In this document: positions 35,009 through 48,554 of the stretch, piece by piece
How the letters are laid out: every line of letters starts with the position of its first letter
Numbering within the stretch: position 1 is the first letter of the stretch
DNA from: Eopsaltria australis
Lineage: Eukaryota > Chordata > Aves > Passeriformes > Petroicidae
Direction: 5' to 3'
Assembly: GCA_034509425.1 (NCBI GenBank)
Contig: JAVTVJ010000298.1
Span: 186,001-250,000, forward strand
DNA length: 64,000 nt
Notes under the pieces: generated by a model
Seen by the model: the letters and a program-made list of their open reading frames with translations, nothing else
Databases searched by the model: none
What the model was told of the DNA's origin: nothing
Translations under genes and position numbers: made by a program

Positions 35009-37499
35009 GTAAGGCTGGAAATGGCAGATAAAGGGAGTTAATGCACTCACAACCATCACACCTGGATAGAGGGAAATTGATGTTTGTAAAGTCGCATATG
35101 AATTCCACAATGGGGTGATTTGTTTGCATTTTTATCATCTGTATGTATTAGGCATTAAACATCAAAGTCTAATAGGAAGAGAAAGAATTTGTAAAACTAA
35201 AATACAATATAGAGGTTGGTAAATCCAATAGTAATAAATATATTATCTCTGCAACTAAAAATGCAAAGTGCAATGGTCATGTACATCCCATGTTTTCCAT
35301 CCACAAAATAATGTTACATAATTGTGTACTTTTCAGAATATGGACTGTAAAACTGAGTACTAAAATCTATAAAAAATAGCCTACTGCATCTTTGAAGGCA
35401 ACTCTGAACTGTAGTATGTCTTTCTAATAAAGAACTAATGTCTCTCTAGGAGCACTCACTTTTATTCATAATATTAAGCCACTGAAGGTGATGAGTGTGC
35501 TCAGGGCATTCTGTTGACTTCTGTTATTCTGAATACCATTAAAAATATGGGCTACATTTTCAAGTATTATAAACTGAAGAGATTTCCATGACTATTATGT
35601 GAGTCATCAAACTTATCAATTCCAATGCAAACTAACTTGACACTGAAGTCAGCAGGGTTCAAATGGATGCTTACATTGAGTTATCTTTAGCTCAGTCTGT
35701 TTCCCTGAACAAGAACTAATATAAGTGTATGCTTGAAAGTGGGTGTTTCATTGAATCAGAGTTGAAAGTTCCCTTGTCTTTAGTGTGAATAACAGGGATT
35801 TTGGTTTGCAGTGAAATTTGTTTCACAAAAAAAGGCTGTAAACACCTATTACACAGATGCACCAGGATTCCCTTCCTTCCCTCTCCCTCCTTCTATCCCT
35901 CTTGGCTTTTTTCAGATAATGGTTCATTTTCCCTTCTTCAGATCTTTAGCCTGCTCTCACTTAAATCTGTCATCTAACTTGTGGAAGAAAATGTGGAGGC
36001 TCTACATATACAAAGTTTACATTCACATCAAGACTCAATTTGATTGTACTGCACTTGTTTCAGCTATGTAACATTATTCATACCAGAGTTTAAAATGAAA
36101 GAATGCAGGAGGGCAATGTTAAGGGAGAGGACACAACCCTAAAATTCTTACAAAATTCAGGGAGCTGCACCACCACTCATGATTGCACCTGCTGGGGCCT
36201 GAGACCCTTCACAGCCGGTGCTTCCAACGAGCCAACAGCAGCCCCTTCTGACTCCTCACTCACACACTCATGCTCAGATGGGATTCCTCTTCCTTCAGGC
36301 TCAACCCTGGATTTCCTGCAGCAGAGTCTCAGGTATCAAATTTTATAAAAAATAAATAATTTAATAGTGTGGTACAGCAGTAGGTCAGCTCGAGCTGGGT
36401 GTCTCCAGCACAGGACCCAGAATAAAGAAATCCCTCGGTAAACAGACCCTTGAAATGTATGCGCCCATCCTTCGCATGTTCTCCACACACCTTTTTAGTC
36501 CAATAGTGATTTTTGGTCTGGGGTCCTGTAACACCTTATTGGATTCTTTCTCTTCTTTCCATTCCGGTGGGATATTAACTGCCATCATCTTGATGAGTTG
36601 CAGCTTCTGCAGTCATTTTTAGCCTCCTTAGTTCTGGTTTGTGTTTCTTGTGTACCTGCTCCATGGCAGAGCCTGGGAAATTAAAGTACTAGATTTGGAA
36701 TAATCATTACTTAGCAACAACTAAAACAATAATGTGTTATCAAAATTCTTCTCATACTAAAAACAAGCACAGCACTATACTACTTACTTGGAAAATTGCT
36801 AAGAAAATTTACTCTATTACAGCAGAAAGCATATCTAGGTGAAGGTCCCCAGCTTATGGCCTAAGGCTTCAGCAAATGCAGCTTCTCAGATTAAGCAGGC
36901 AGAGCTAGACAATCAGCATACTAAACCACACAATATTATAACTATAAGTGACTCATTCTGTTTAAAGTTTATTTATTTTAGCCAAACAACTAACACAACA
37001 GGCAAAGTACTGAAAAATAGAGTTTTATTTAAAAAGGATTTTTGAAATGGCTATGTATCTGTTTCCCATAATGATTAAAGAGTAGAAATAACTGTCTGTA
37101 AATGCCTGGCTGGTGGAGATCCCTCCAGAATGATTATTTAGACATTGCAGTTCTTTTTATTGCATTACTCATCCATGTCCTAAATAACTTAGTGCCTGAA
37201 TTACAAGGTTATGGACCTGTAGATCCATGTGCACCTATCTGGCTGACACTTCTTGAAATTCCTCTGTCTATCTGAATCCCTTAGCATAAAATACTAGACA
37301 AAAAAATGTAGCTATTCCAGATCCTTCCAGTAATTTCCACTCTAAGCAGTGTGACAAGTGACAGACTTGCCAGACTGGGGGACAGGTGGGATTCCTACAG
37401 CTACTGAGTCTGAATGTCAGTCCCGTGATGCTCCTACAGATGGAACACCTGCATCCTGCCCTGTTTCTGCTTCAGTGCTTGGTTAAACAGAATTACCAC
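35009..37499. other. Single-copy DNA with one LTR-like patch
   Basis: No gene is seen. The patch 36,361-36,600 is described separately. The frames at 35,811-36,071 and 36,103-36,348 are unrecognised. Confidence 0.5.
36361..36600. mobile_element. Possible decayed retroviral LTR/leader fragment
   Basis: The segment contains a compact run that resembles the R-U5 end of an endogenous retroviral LTR on the plus strand. It reads GAGCTGGGTGTCTCCAGC, then ACAGGACCCAGAATAAAG with an AATAAA signal at 36,421-36,426, then CTCGGTAAACAGACC. Downstream at about 36,510-36,530 is a TTTTTGGTCTGGGG stretch, where a gammaretrovirus-like element would have its primer-binding region. The 67-codon minus-strand frame is then a by-product. 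The match is from general layout only, and I cannot name a family. Confidence 0.3.
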
Positions 37500-38271
37500 T
37501 GTACTGGGTGTGGGTGGTAAAGGTTTTTGCAGCAGAGGGACAGTGGGAAGAGGAAAGTGAATGCCAGTTCCCATTGGCTGGATTGGGCTAACCACTTGTT
37601 TTCTTGATTCTTTGGAAAAACATATTTAAGAAAAAAAAAAAAAATGCTGGACAGGTGGAGGAGGAGGGGGAGAAAAGAGTGACAAACTACAGTGTGAACA
37701 TCAAAGTCAGAGAAGGAGGGAGAGGAGGAGGTGCCCCAGGCCCTGGAGCTGGTGTTCCCTGCAGCCTGTGAAGAGGACCATGGTGAAACTGGTATTTCCC
37801 TGCAGCACATGAAGGGACTCCATCCTGGGGCAGATGGATCTTTCCTGAAGGAACTGCAACCTGTGGAGAACCCATATTGGAAAAGAACATTTTCCTCAAG
37901 GACTTCAGCTGGTGGGAGAGACCACACTGGAAAAGAGGAAAGTGTGAGCAGGAAGGAGTGGTAGAGAAAAAATATTATGTTCTGATTCACCTCCACACAC
38001 ATTCCTCCCTGTGCTATTCAGGGGCAGGGTAGAGGACTCTGGAGTGTGGGACTGACACTGAGTTTTGAGACACTGTTTTAATGTTTGTGTTCATTCCTTA
38101 TTATTAAAACCTATTTTAATTGTCAATAAATTAATGTATTGTTTGGCCCACCACATGACTGCTAAGCAATCTCCCTGGTTTTGTCCCCTTGTCCCACTGA
38201 GGAGGGGACTGAGTGAGACTGGGCAGAACTGGGCAGATATTTGGCTCTTAGCAGGACTGATCCACCGTTAT
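37500..38271 (+). mobile_element. ERVL-type solo LTR, sense on + strand
   Basis: The left end TGTACTGGGTGTGGGTGGTA starts a sequence that follows the same avian LTR family as 8,788-9,749, here on the other strand. Blocks include an AACATATTTAAGAA region followed by a poly-A run, a GAGGAGGTGCCCCAGGCCCT region, and tandem 'CCTGCAGC..GTGAAGAGGACC' and 'GGAACTGCAACC' units. Then come GTGTGAGCAGGAAGGAGTGG, an AATAAA at 38,125-38,130, a TTGTCCCACTGAGGAGGGGA block and an end near GATCCACCGTTA. No proviral coding sequence is attached. The frames at 37,493-38,002 and 38,065-38,301 lie within it and are not genes. A clear target-site duplication was not found. Confidence 0.82.
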
Positions 38272-38836
38272 CAGAAAAATCAGAATGAAAAAGGCTCCTA
38301 GAGTGACTTGGTGGCATAATTTGGTTCCTTTTTATTTTCTATGTTTTTAAATAGTGCCTCCTCAGATTCTAGTGTTGCAAAATTAAATGCATCTCCCTAC
38401 TTTTCAAGAAAGCTCAGACCTTTGTTCAGTACATTGCTTGCAGTCCTACCTACAACATTTTTCACAAATGTCACTTTCTCTGAGTCTGATGTAAAGCCCA
38501 TTAGCATTTAATTTGGTAGGCTTTGAATATAATTCAAAATTCCAGAACAATTTTAAGAAAATGCAATTTCTAAAGAGCACTGTTATAAGTAATTTGAGGA
38601 GTTATGGGAACAACTTATTAGTGAATATAATACAAGTTTATTTAAAAGATACTGCTGTATAGGGAAATCAGTCACTTTTTCTGTATCTTTAGTTAATGTT
38701 TTGAAAACAAAAAAATCTGAATTTCTATCAATGAGAATGTATTATCATTTTGCAAGTCTTGAACTTCTTGTGAATAGCTAAACCTTGATTGCTGTATGGA
38801 TTCCAAAAACTGTGAAACCACTGGTTTCAGTCAAAA
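38272..38836. other. AT-rich single-copy DNA
   Basis: About 565 bp without any gene or repeat that I recognise. Confidence 0.55.
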
Positions 38837-39250
38837 GTCTGGGGACCTTGGGTTTTTCAGCCTTAAGAAAAGAAAGATCAGGGCATTTCTGGTGTCTGTA
38901 CTGCTCTACAACTGCAAGTTGATAATGGAAGGTATAGAGCAGAGTAGGACACCTTTCAGAAGGTTGCAGAGAAATGATAAGACCAGACCATATGAAGGTT
39001 TATATAATAAATACAAAGTAAATTATACAAGTGTTCCACATAGCACTTTACTTTGTATGAGAATTGAGAAGCAGCAAAGAATCAGGTTATAGAGTACACT
39101 TACACTTTCAACTTCTCACTTCTTTTGAACAGGAAAGAGCCAGTGCAGCAGAAAAAGACCTGTGGAATATTTTTTTATACACATCTCGGACTTCCATACA
39201 TTTAAATTTATATTCAAGCAGTCAAATACAACTAATTTATGATTCTATGA
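38837..39250 (+). mobile_element. Strongly decayed CR1 LINE remnant
   Basis: CR1-like blocks remain in order. 'GGGACCTTGGGTTTTTCAGC' with 'CTTAAGAAAAGAAAGATCAGGG' corresponds to the CR1 GGGCTGTTCAGCCTGGAGAAG region. It is followed by 'CTGCTCTACAACTGCAAG', 'CCTTTCAGAAGG' and a terminal ATTTATGATTCTATGA tail. The middle is too diverged to align by eye. It is older than the other CR1 copies in this window. Confidence 0.55.
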
Positions 39251-41452
39251 TTTTTGGGCAAAAGAAACTTTAATTTATGCCTTCTTCAAAACATTGTTTT
39301 ACTAAAATTAGGGTTAAAGTAATGGTGAAAATCTGACTTAAAATTATCTTTTCTTCTAAAACACTGTGGAGACGTTTCATTGTCCCATCAGCTCTAATAT
39401 TGAAGAACATTTAATTATATATTAAAAAATCCTAAAATTTTTTTATGCTTAGGTTTCATCATCGATAAAAAAATTAACAACCCATTATCTGATTTGCATA
39501 TTCTCAAAGGCAAATGAGCATTATATTGAGTGGGAAAGAAAGGAAACACTTGAGTGGTAGTCATTGATCCCAGGATTTAGACCATAGTTATGATTACCTA
39601 ACAGCTATTTGACCTATAATCCCACTTCTAGTATCTATAAACTCAAAGCACTTTTAGGAAAGTGGCACTTTGACTTTTAAGATTATCTAATGAAGCTGTT
39701 TCCTTTTTCTCCGTATTCTTGTCACAACCAAAATGCAGATGACCTGATAAAAATATCAGACTACTTCAAGAGCACAAACAATTTTATAATTTTTTCACAC
39801 CATATTTGCTTTGATTGGTATATTATTGTTTTGAGTGGTACATATTAGCAGACTTTAAACAGCTTTTTCTATAACAAGTCAAAGCTGCTGTCAAGCCCAC
39901 TGCTATAACAGGGTCAACAACTGATCTCAAAGTTGTGAATGACAACATTTGCATTTTCTTTGAGCAAAGACTTATAGTTTTATAGAGACACAAGCAGTTA
40001 TTAAAAATAAGAATAAAGAAAACCAAATTAAAAATGTAATATCAGTTCTGGGGGTGAAATGGGCTTATTTTTATCTTTAAAAATTATATTTGCTATGAAA
40101 AGAATATGTGAAAATAACACTTGAGAATTTATTTACTGATGCTTAGGAAGAAAAGTTTCTTGTTTTTCACTATCAACTCAAAGGTGCTTCCTTAGTTATA
40201 TATCTTAGTTTTGCAAAATACCCAATGGTACTGTTGGAATTCATTCAATCTGGGAGCATTTAAGATGATTACAGAGCATCTGTGTGAATAAGTAGGGTTC
40301 TTACTGTAACAGATTTGAAAAATTTCTTATCTTGTCTGGATTGCAAATGGGTCACAAGCTAATCCCTAGGACTGCATACAAATTTGCATTCTATGCCTTT
40401 CCACATCCTACATATTTGCATGTCGGATCAGATGTCTATGGAAATTAAAATACAGAAGGATGGTTTGTGTTGGACTCTCTTCCATGCATTGTCAGGCCAT
40501 GCCTAGTGCTGACTTTCAGAGCAACAACCATGGGATGCTTCTGGGTCTAACATTTACAGACTTGAATTGTAAAATATCATCACACCTATAGCTGCCTGAA
40601 TAAAATACCAATTCAATTGCAAATGCACAGAGTGCAATTTCAAAGCCCTTGATAAACCAGTCAAATAATAAGAAGTCTGACTTTCTAGGCATTTGTCACC
40701 AGTAAGCATCAGTTTCATGATCAAATATTAGCCTGCTTTCTCCTGGTGCCGACATCCTTTGAAAAGACATCATTGCTGCAGCAATAAGCTTTACTTCTTT
40801 GTCCTCACTTGCAAATTATTCTTGAAGAAAACAGGATTCTTACATTGATTTCAATGGGTTGTAATGTGCCACTTGTTAAATAATGACTGGAAATTTCTTA
40901 AGTCGTCAGAAAATCAATTTTCATGTAGATGGTATTAAGAGTGAAGTATAGCTACTTTATTCAAGCATTTGTTTATTTGAAAGAAATTGAAATTTCGAAG
41001 CATTACTTTTTTGTTGTTATTCATGTTGAAATCCTATAGTCTCCTGATGTTAAAAAGAAAAAAAAAGAAAGAATGCAAGTTCTTGTTGCTTGAGATTATA
41101 CCAGTATATATGTATTTTGTCTTAATATTTTCTATTAAAACACACTTTCTGTAGTTCTGAAGTACTTAGACATATATTCCAACAGAACAGAAGGCAAAGG
41201 ATCTTCACTATTAGTCAGTGGCAGACTAAACAGAATAGGGAATTCTTGTTGCTAAATATAATAAGATACAGTTTAGGATTGAGATAACTGGGCTGGAGGA
41301 AAAGCTTTAAGATACAAATAAGATTTCATTTTACTGGGGCATATAAGGGCTGCAGGATTTAAGACAAACCATCTAATTTATCTTCTCTTATGAGAAAAGG
41401 TTCAAAGAAAAATAAGATTAGAGTAAGGTTTTTGTGCTTTTTTTTTTCCCAG
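39251..41452. other. AT-rich single-copy DNA, possible conserved non-coding elements
   Basis: No gene is seen. Octamer motifs ATTTGCAT occur at 39,492-39,499, 40,382-40,389 and 40,413-40,420, in sequence that looks unique and complex rather than repetitive. Whether it is conserved cannot be told from one species. Confidence 0.5.
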
Positions 41453-41707
41453 GCTCCAGGATCTGAACACAGGTGGGGCTTTTTTTAACATTCATGACAT
41501 ACTGGCTTAGATGAGGGATTGTGTGGGACCTCTAGGCAGCCAAAATGCTCCATCTCAGTGCAGAAACCTGAACAGGTGGAACTGCAATTCAGAAGGACTG
41601 GTCCACATACTGCCAGCATAATACACCACTCTAATCATCAGTATCACAGAGTTCAGAGGAGACTTAAACCATATGGACAGATAAAAGGCCTGGGACCTTT
41701 ACAACAG
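41453..41707 (+). ncRNA. Candidate non-coding exon bounded by strong splice signals
   Basis: A very strong acceptor (a pyrimidine-rich tract with nine T residues ending in TTCCCAG, AG at 41,451-41,452) is followed 255 bp later by ACAACAG|GTGAGA, a near-consensus donor (GT at 41,708-41,709). All three frames contain a stop early in the segment, so it is not an internal coding exon. It could belong to a non-coding RNA or an untranslated exon. Splice-like pairs also arise by chance in 64 kb, so this is a weak call. Confidence 0.22.
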
Positions 41708-42539
41708 GTGAGATTGATGCAGGCTGGTACAGGCTGCCAACTTGTCCCTGTCCTTGTTGCTGCTCCTTCAGCCAGGGGTCCTGGGGATTTACTGACAGAA
41801 ACTCCTACTTTGGGCTGCAGCTACCAACCATTGCCCAGCTCCTCTGGCTGCATACCAGGAGGGAAGATGGAAGAGGCATAGGGAAGGCAGAGAAGGGCTG
41901 CTGCTGCTCCTCTGGCTGTTGGGAGAGCCGCAAGGGCTTTTTGGAAAGTTGAGAGCTGGACTGAGAGGCTCACACTGAACAGAAACACCAGCAAGGGGGA
42001 AGTGTGGTGACAGAGCACAAAAATAAATAAATTTTACCTGGCATTTATCATTTCTACAGGAAGGTAAGGAGAAACAGCAATCTGCAGATGTGCTATTAAT
42101 TGTGCACTCTTTTCTCTCAACATCCAAGAGCTCTGCTATTTTTCTAGCTACAGTGGTAGTTGATACACAGAAAATACCTGCTATTTTTCAGATCAGAACA
42201 CACTTTTTGTCTCAGACAAGTGTTTGCTTTCCCGTGAATCAAACAATTTAGATCTTTTACCCATGTTGGGCTGTTCTTTCCTCCACTTGTGGAAATGCTG
42301 TCCTCCTTTTACCTGATGTGAAGTATTGTGATTGAGTTTTCTTGTGAGTGAGAATTACCTTTGTCTTTTACTTGAGGCTTACAACATTATGTGGTGTCTT
42401 CAGTCACCTCACAAATTCATGGTAGCAGCACCACTGCACCATCACAAACATCAAGGAAATGCTGCTATATGTTATGTCTTAAAGCTTGAACAAAACTTTA
42501 AAACAAAAGGAACAAATGATGACAGGAATACTTGTCATA

Positions 42540-42582
42540 CAAAAAAACCCCAAACAACCAAACAAAAAACCCCAGCACAAAA
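42540..42582. repeat. A/C-rich low-complexity tract
   Basis: About 43 bp of A and C with CAAAC and ACCCC units and one G. Confidence 0.75.
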
Positions 42583-45500
42583 TACATCCTGACATGACAA
42601 TAAAAGAGATATTATTTGAAAAAACTGTTTGATGTTACAAATATATTCAGTGTGGATGGGTGTTAGAAGTATTAAGAATCTCTAAATTTTCCCTTTGCTC
42701 TTGAGCTTAATGTTTCTTGTGAATTTTTAGAATCACTCCTTTTTAAATGCTCTCCAAGAGAATGCATATTAGCAGGTCACTACAACATACAGCTTTACTA
42801 AGATTTTTATATCTGTATTTTCTCCTGGAAAGCTTTAAGACCTGGCATTTCTGCATGGACAAAGAGTTTATTTTGTTTGTCAATAGTCCTCTATCATAGA
42901 CAGGCTGTAAAGACACAGTTTAATTAATTTCTGGTTTGCAATTCAACATGCAAATAGAAGATGAATGCATTATTAAATTCAAATCTATTTTTTCTTGACA
43001 AATCTATAAGTTCTGTCATTATAACTATTTTTTGAGATTTGTTGATATTAAGGCCTAAATTATTGATCATTTAATGCATTTTAGCTTCTAGGGTTAAAAT
43101 TAATTTTTAACATTTAATGTATTATCTTCTAGGGTTTCTCTTTTTTCTTTAGCCTAAATTTCTCTTCTGATACAGAACCCCCTGGACAAAAGTGTTCTTA
43201 CAACTTATTTATTTGATTTTGGTTCAGGACCTTTTTTCCTTCAACCTCTTTCCTCTTGCCTTACTTAATTTTCTCAAGGTCTTCATCCTCTCTTTTTTTC
43301 CCCTTTAGCTGATAGTCTTCCTCTTTTCTGATATACCTGTGAATTTATTACTTTTTTCCTTCCTCTGCTGATTTTATAACCTACTAACTTATCTTCAAAA
43401 GATATCTTCATCACTGGTTCCTGCTTCAAAGACACTTCAAAACCTGTCTTTCTTCTTCTGGTTATGCTGTTCTCCTGCTCTTAATTGTTCTTATTTGATC
43501 CACCATTCATCTTCAAATGCACAAGTGTAAAATTCATAAATAAATTTACATAAATAATTGAGACAATAATTTTTTGTTTGGTGGCTCTTCAGCTGAAAGT
43601 TTAATTTCTGGACTCAGCTCTGAGTTGTTGGCACTGGGAAAATCTCTTCAGCTCTCTGTCCATTTTCTTCTTCTCAGTGCCAGGAAGAACAGTTTCTATC
43701 TTTTTAATATGGCTTTTAGTATGGAATAAACAGATGTAGGATTATATCATGGTCAGAGAGCAGAGTAATAGGGTTTTGTTGAAACCTTAGAGTGATGAGA
43801 ATTTTGTGGCATTTAACACATGTTTTGTATGGTTTTAGGTCAGAAAAGTGACACACTTGTTGTCTTGTGTATTCACAGAGCAGAAGACTGCAAAGGACCT
43901 ACTGCTACATTCCAGAGGCTGCAAACAATGTCTTACCCAGCTTATTAATAATATCAAAGAGCTATTTCTAATTTGTGTAGAACCCCAGCACTATCATTAA
44001 TTATCCAAAGCATGCTAGGTGTGGAGCTGACTCCATAAAAAGATTTACTTTAGGATGGTCTACAGCTTGTTCTTCCTTCTGGATTTCACAAAGTGGATAT
44101 TAAAATCATTATAGGTTGAGAAACAAAAGTAGTTTTACTCCTAGTTTGAAATTATTGAGACAAAGAAAATAAACCTGTGTATTATATTTTGTTTTATTCA
44201 CCATTCTCTTCAGAGTGCAAGGATGGAAAATTTTGAAAACTTTTGAATTTGATTCTGGCACCTTATGAAATTCCAACCTCAGACATATCATTCTTGTTTC
44301 AGGTAACATTTTTCTATACTAACAATTTCTAATCTGTTTAAGACATCTTTTTCTCTTCAAGATATTTCTCTTGTTTCCTCTCTTATTTCATCAAATCACA
44401 TTGTAGAAGCCCTTTTTTCTTTACAATAGATTTTAATTTTCAGTTCACAAATACAATTTTATAGTTTTAGAAGATGGAGATAGTTTTAGAAGGGGGAGGA
44501 AAAAGGAAAGCAGTAATTAAACACTTCCTCAGTAACTATGATTATATACTTATGTATTACCCTTAGAGGTGGTTGAATTATTTTCTGCTTTGCTTTGTTC
44601 TAAAAATCTAAACAAACTTTGGAAACTGACCTGGAAGCAACTTTTTCGGAGGGAAATCTGTGTTTTTTGCTCTTCATAGATGTTGACACAGTAGGCTTGA
44701 TGTGTAATGAAAAGCTATTTTTAGCCACATAGGAAGAAGAAGAAAAGATAAGTCATCAAGGTATAGGCAATTTGTAGGTTATTAAACCTTGTGGAGTCAT
44801 GGTGTACCAGGAACCGACCATGTCTTTCTGGTTGCAAATAAAACCACATTGTAAACTGTGTCCATATGCATTCAACTAATGAATCAATGCAGAAGTTGAT
44901 TAATACCATAACACTGATTTCCTGACCACTGGTTTGCATTTGAAATATGTGTATTGCAACTATACAGTTATGTAGAAGAAATTTATTAGGAAAGTATTTC
45001 TTGATTTAAAAAAAAGAAAAAAATAAAAACATGTACTTCTGGGTCTCCAGTAACCTACTATTCAATATGTTGAGAAAAAGTAAAGAAACTCTTTCTATGT
45101 GATCACCATAAGAAGATTCTCTTGCTTCCAAGGCACACAGAATAAATCATACAAATATGCAAGCATGTCAAATCGAAGTAAATTCCTTCAGGGAAGAGCT
45201 CTTTGTTCTGAAACTAAAGGAAGATGAAAAAAATGAATAATAATTGTGATATGTAGGTCATAACTCTGTTCCACTGGTTTTCATAGGAAAAGACTGGAAG
45301 ATATGTTTGCAAGTGTACAGTAGATATACCATAATAAAGTAAACCTAGGTAATAAAGAATTTATATAATTAATTTTAGAGAGATTCAATAAAAAGTTCAA
45401 TATAGTGTTTGGAAAAAAAAGTGGCTAGATTCTGGCTTCTTTCTCTTCCTGTTCTGTTGGGGTTTTGTTTGTTTTTTTGTTTGTTTCTGTTTAGGGAAAA

Positions 45501-46045
45501 AAAAGACTGTAAGATCTTCACCAAGCATTTTTAACCTTTACTCATAACTCAGACAGAAAGCTCTGGAAAGTAATGCATTATTCTTACAATGTGTTAATAT
45601 GAGATGATTTTCACAATATGATCTTAATAGAGAATTTTCTATCTGTCCACGGATCCTTCTCTTCCCAAGTAGAAAGGAATGACTCCACATTATTGTCCCC
45701 ATTCTTCTTCTTGAAGCTAGAGACCACATTGGCTGAGTGGCTGCATTCATCTAATACGTCATGGACAGCTACATACATGATGAACTGACTTTATGTCATT
45801 CTTCAGTACTGCTACACCCAAGAAATACATTCTGCATTATGTATTTATTTTATGTGGTGCGTTTAAGTCCACTTGAAAACTGAAAATGGATGATCAAAGA
45901 CAGCATGAGTACCACTGCACAAAGCTATTTGATATGGAGTCATGATTTTCAATGATACTGTCTCATATCTGCCAAATTTGGAGTGAATGAGTGAATGACA
46001 ATGGGGAAGGAGGGTGTAATAGATGGCAGCACTGTTCTGGGGAGG

Positions 46046-46065
46046 GTGTGGTGGTGGTGGTGTGG
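46046..46065. repeat. Short GTG trinucleotide repeat
   Basis: GTG/TGG units over 20 bp, with one imperfect unit at each side. Confidence 0.7.
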
Positions 46066-48554
46066 ATGCTTCCAACAGTAGAGGACTTTCCCCATCAGAG
46101 TCTGGCAATGCTTTATGCTCCAATGGGGAACTCATCACATTGACAAAGGAAATGAAATTAATCCTTTGTAAGTACTTAGAGTGGAAAGAACATTGAAAAT
46201 ATCAGATAGTAAAAATAGGATAAGGAGATGCAGGAGAAATTAAAGTTTCGTTGGATCTGAATTTTTTTTCTGAATATAGAGATGAACTGGAGGAGAACTG
46301 GACTTCTTTACAGTATATCTGGTAGCAATGGATACTATTTATGAGGAAGCTAATCAGAAGGCAGCTCTATGATACTTACAAGTTCTGCAACACTTTCTGT
46401 GGGATTTTTTTTTTTTCACTTGATGCAGATAGAGCTTGAATTTGAAACTGAATTTGAGACAGTTCCATAGTTATTGCAGAAAATTATAATCAGAAAAAGG
46501 ACAGATAAAGGTCTTGTAAAATAGGAGAGATGGAAATGCTTTATAGCAGCTTCAAAAGTAAACAAAGAGTGAGAAAGCTATTAAGATGTTCCTTGCATCA
46601 ATAGCACGGGCCAGATAATCAAATAGATGATTATGTACTGTTGGCATACACAATTTAGATTCCAGAAAGGTGTTTTAAGACAATCTGGAAAAAGGTGACT
46701 TTATTGTTCATTTTTATTTTTACTCCATCTGAAAGTACCTTCTGGAAGATCTTCTAGGTTACTGGATTGTTATTGGATATGTTTGGCTAGCCACAATATG
46801 CTCAATATAATAACTAACATTTAAAATGAATTTTGGTTTATTCAGGACATCTTTAAATAGTTGCCAGGGAAATAAATGTTCATAAAAATTTGAATATAAA
46901 AATAAAAAACTTGTAGAGCACAAAACTAATAGTTGACACTGTTTTCTTTATAATGTTTGCTAATACATCTTCAGAAGGTTCACAGTGAAATGTAAACAAG
47001 GTAAATTTAAATTTTCCTACTTCATTTTTGTCATCTGTTAGAGGGAAATCTACCATCCCTATAGAACAATGGTGGGGTTTGGAGTGGGTTTTTTGTATGC
47101 TTTTGTTTCCTTCCACTATGTAGGTTAACACTTATCAGCTGCACTAATAGGAGGAAATGGATTCAGTCCCAAAGGAACCTTCACATTGCATCTCAGTAGC
47201 AATGAGCTGTTTTGTAAGGTAGAGACTTATCTTGACAAAACAGTTTTAGACACTTGGAGAAGATGGAGGAGGAAGTGCAAAAAATCCTCCAGAGACTGAC
47301 AGTGCACTACTGCAATACTAATTTCTTCATTTTTCTTCATACCATTATTTCAGGATCCCTCCAGCAACAGGGGAGGTGGCTGTAATGTCATTGTGCCCTG
47401 CAATACTTCAATAACAGAAATATGATGTATATTTAAAGTGTAACAAAAAAGGAGAGGAATCTTTGCTCATTTAATAGTTCAATAAAGAGTGAGTGAAATT
47501 TCAGACTTTCTTCGAAATTCTTCAATCAGATGCATATATGTAGATATATTTTTCCATCTTAGGAAACTAAGATGTCAGTTGAGGGAAAAATTATGCAGAG
47601 AGGGATAATAGCAAGTGAGATAGTTCAGTTTGTAAATTAATGCATACACACAGGATTGGATTGAAGCCTATGGTACTTTGTTACTGCTATATCCCTAGAT
47701 AAGCTTCTCTCTCTTCCCTCACTTATATATACACACAGATGCAAAATTTCAAAAAAGGTTTCATTCCCTGTCAGAACATAGATGTTTTACAAAAGATGAT
47801 ACACGAAACCATGCCAAAGGGTTAATTTTCACATTTCATAGCTCATACCAAAGAGTTTTAAAACAATTTCCATAACCTGAAGTGTTGGTAGAAGAACTGT
47901 TATTAGAAGATTCAGGAGGTTTTACTAAAAAGATTATAAGGATCCTCAATTAAAATCAACAAGGTGAAAACAGATGGTCCTACCTTATTTTTAATGAATC
48001 CTGCAACACACTTTCATATGCCATCAGGGCAGTGGGGAGAATTGAAGAATCTAAAGCTCGATTAACACTAAGGAAATGTTGAAAGACAAATATTGTGATC
48101 TGTGCTATACCAAAGTATAACAATTATTAAACTCCTGTTAATAAAAGGGGGGTACAATGCATATGAAGTTCTAGTGCAATAAAGGCCCAGTGTGTGATCA
48201 GCATATAAACATCTAGTAGGATAAAAGACTTGAACTTTTGAAAAGAGTAAAATGCAAAACAGCAACCATGAGAAGACATTTAGGTTGGCCAAGTCTTCCC
48301 CTCCTATCGTATGTCCTATCATTGGACATACACCATCTTCCACAGTATTTAGGCTAAGATAATGATGATCACATTTTTGGTCTTTGCATGTACACAGGTG
48401 ACAGGATACCAGTGACAGACAATCCTAATGTCTCCAGATTTAGTGAGGAATATATTTTTATACAAGATGAACAGTAATCAACCCTGGGGCTCTAGTGACA
48501 ACAGGGCAAGGGATCCTCAGGACAAGTCGTGTTCTCTTTTGTCCTTGCAGGAAA

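Larger units (their letters stand above)
41708..48554. other. AT-rich single-copy DNA, no gene seen
   Basis: No gene or recognised transposon. Visible are an A/C-rich tract at 42,540-42,582, an octamer ATGCAAAT at 42,948-42,955, a pyrimidine-rich stretch at about 43,130-43,500, a G/T-rich tract at about 45,461-45,491, and a short GTG repeat at 46,046-46,065. Frames are short and unrecognised. Confidence 0.5.

Noticed and set aside
37493..38002. 169-codon minus-strand frame, the longest in the window
   Set aside because: It is antisense through an ERVL-type LTR, with no protein resemblance.
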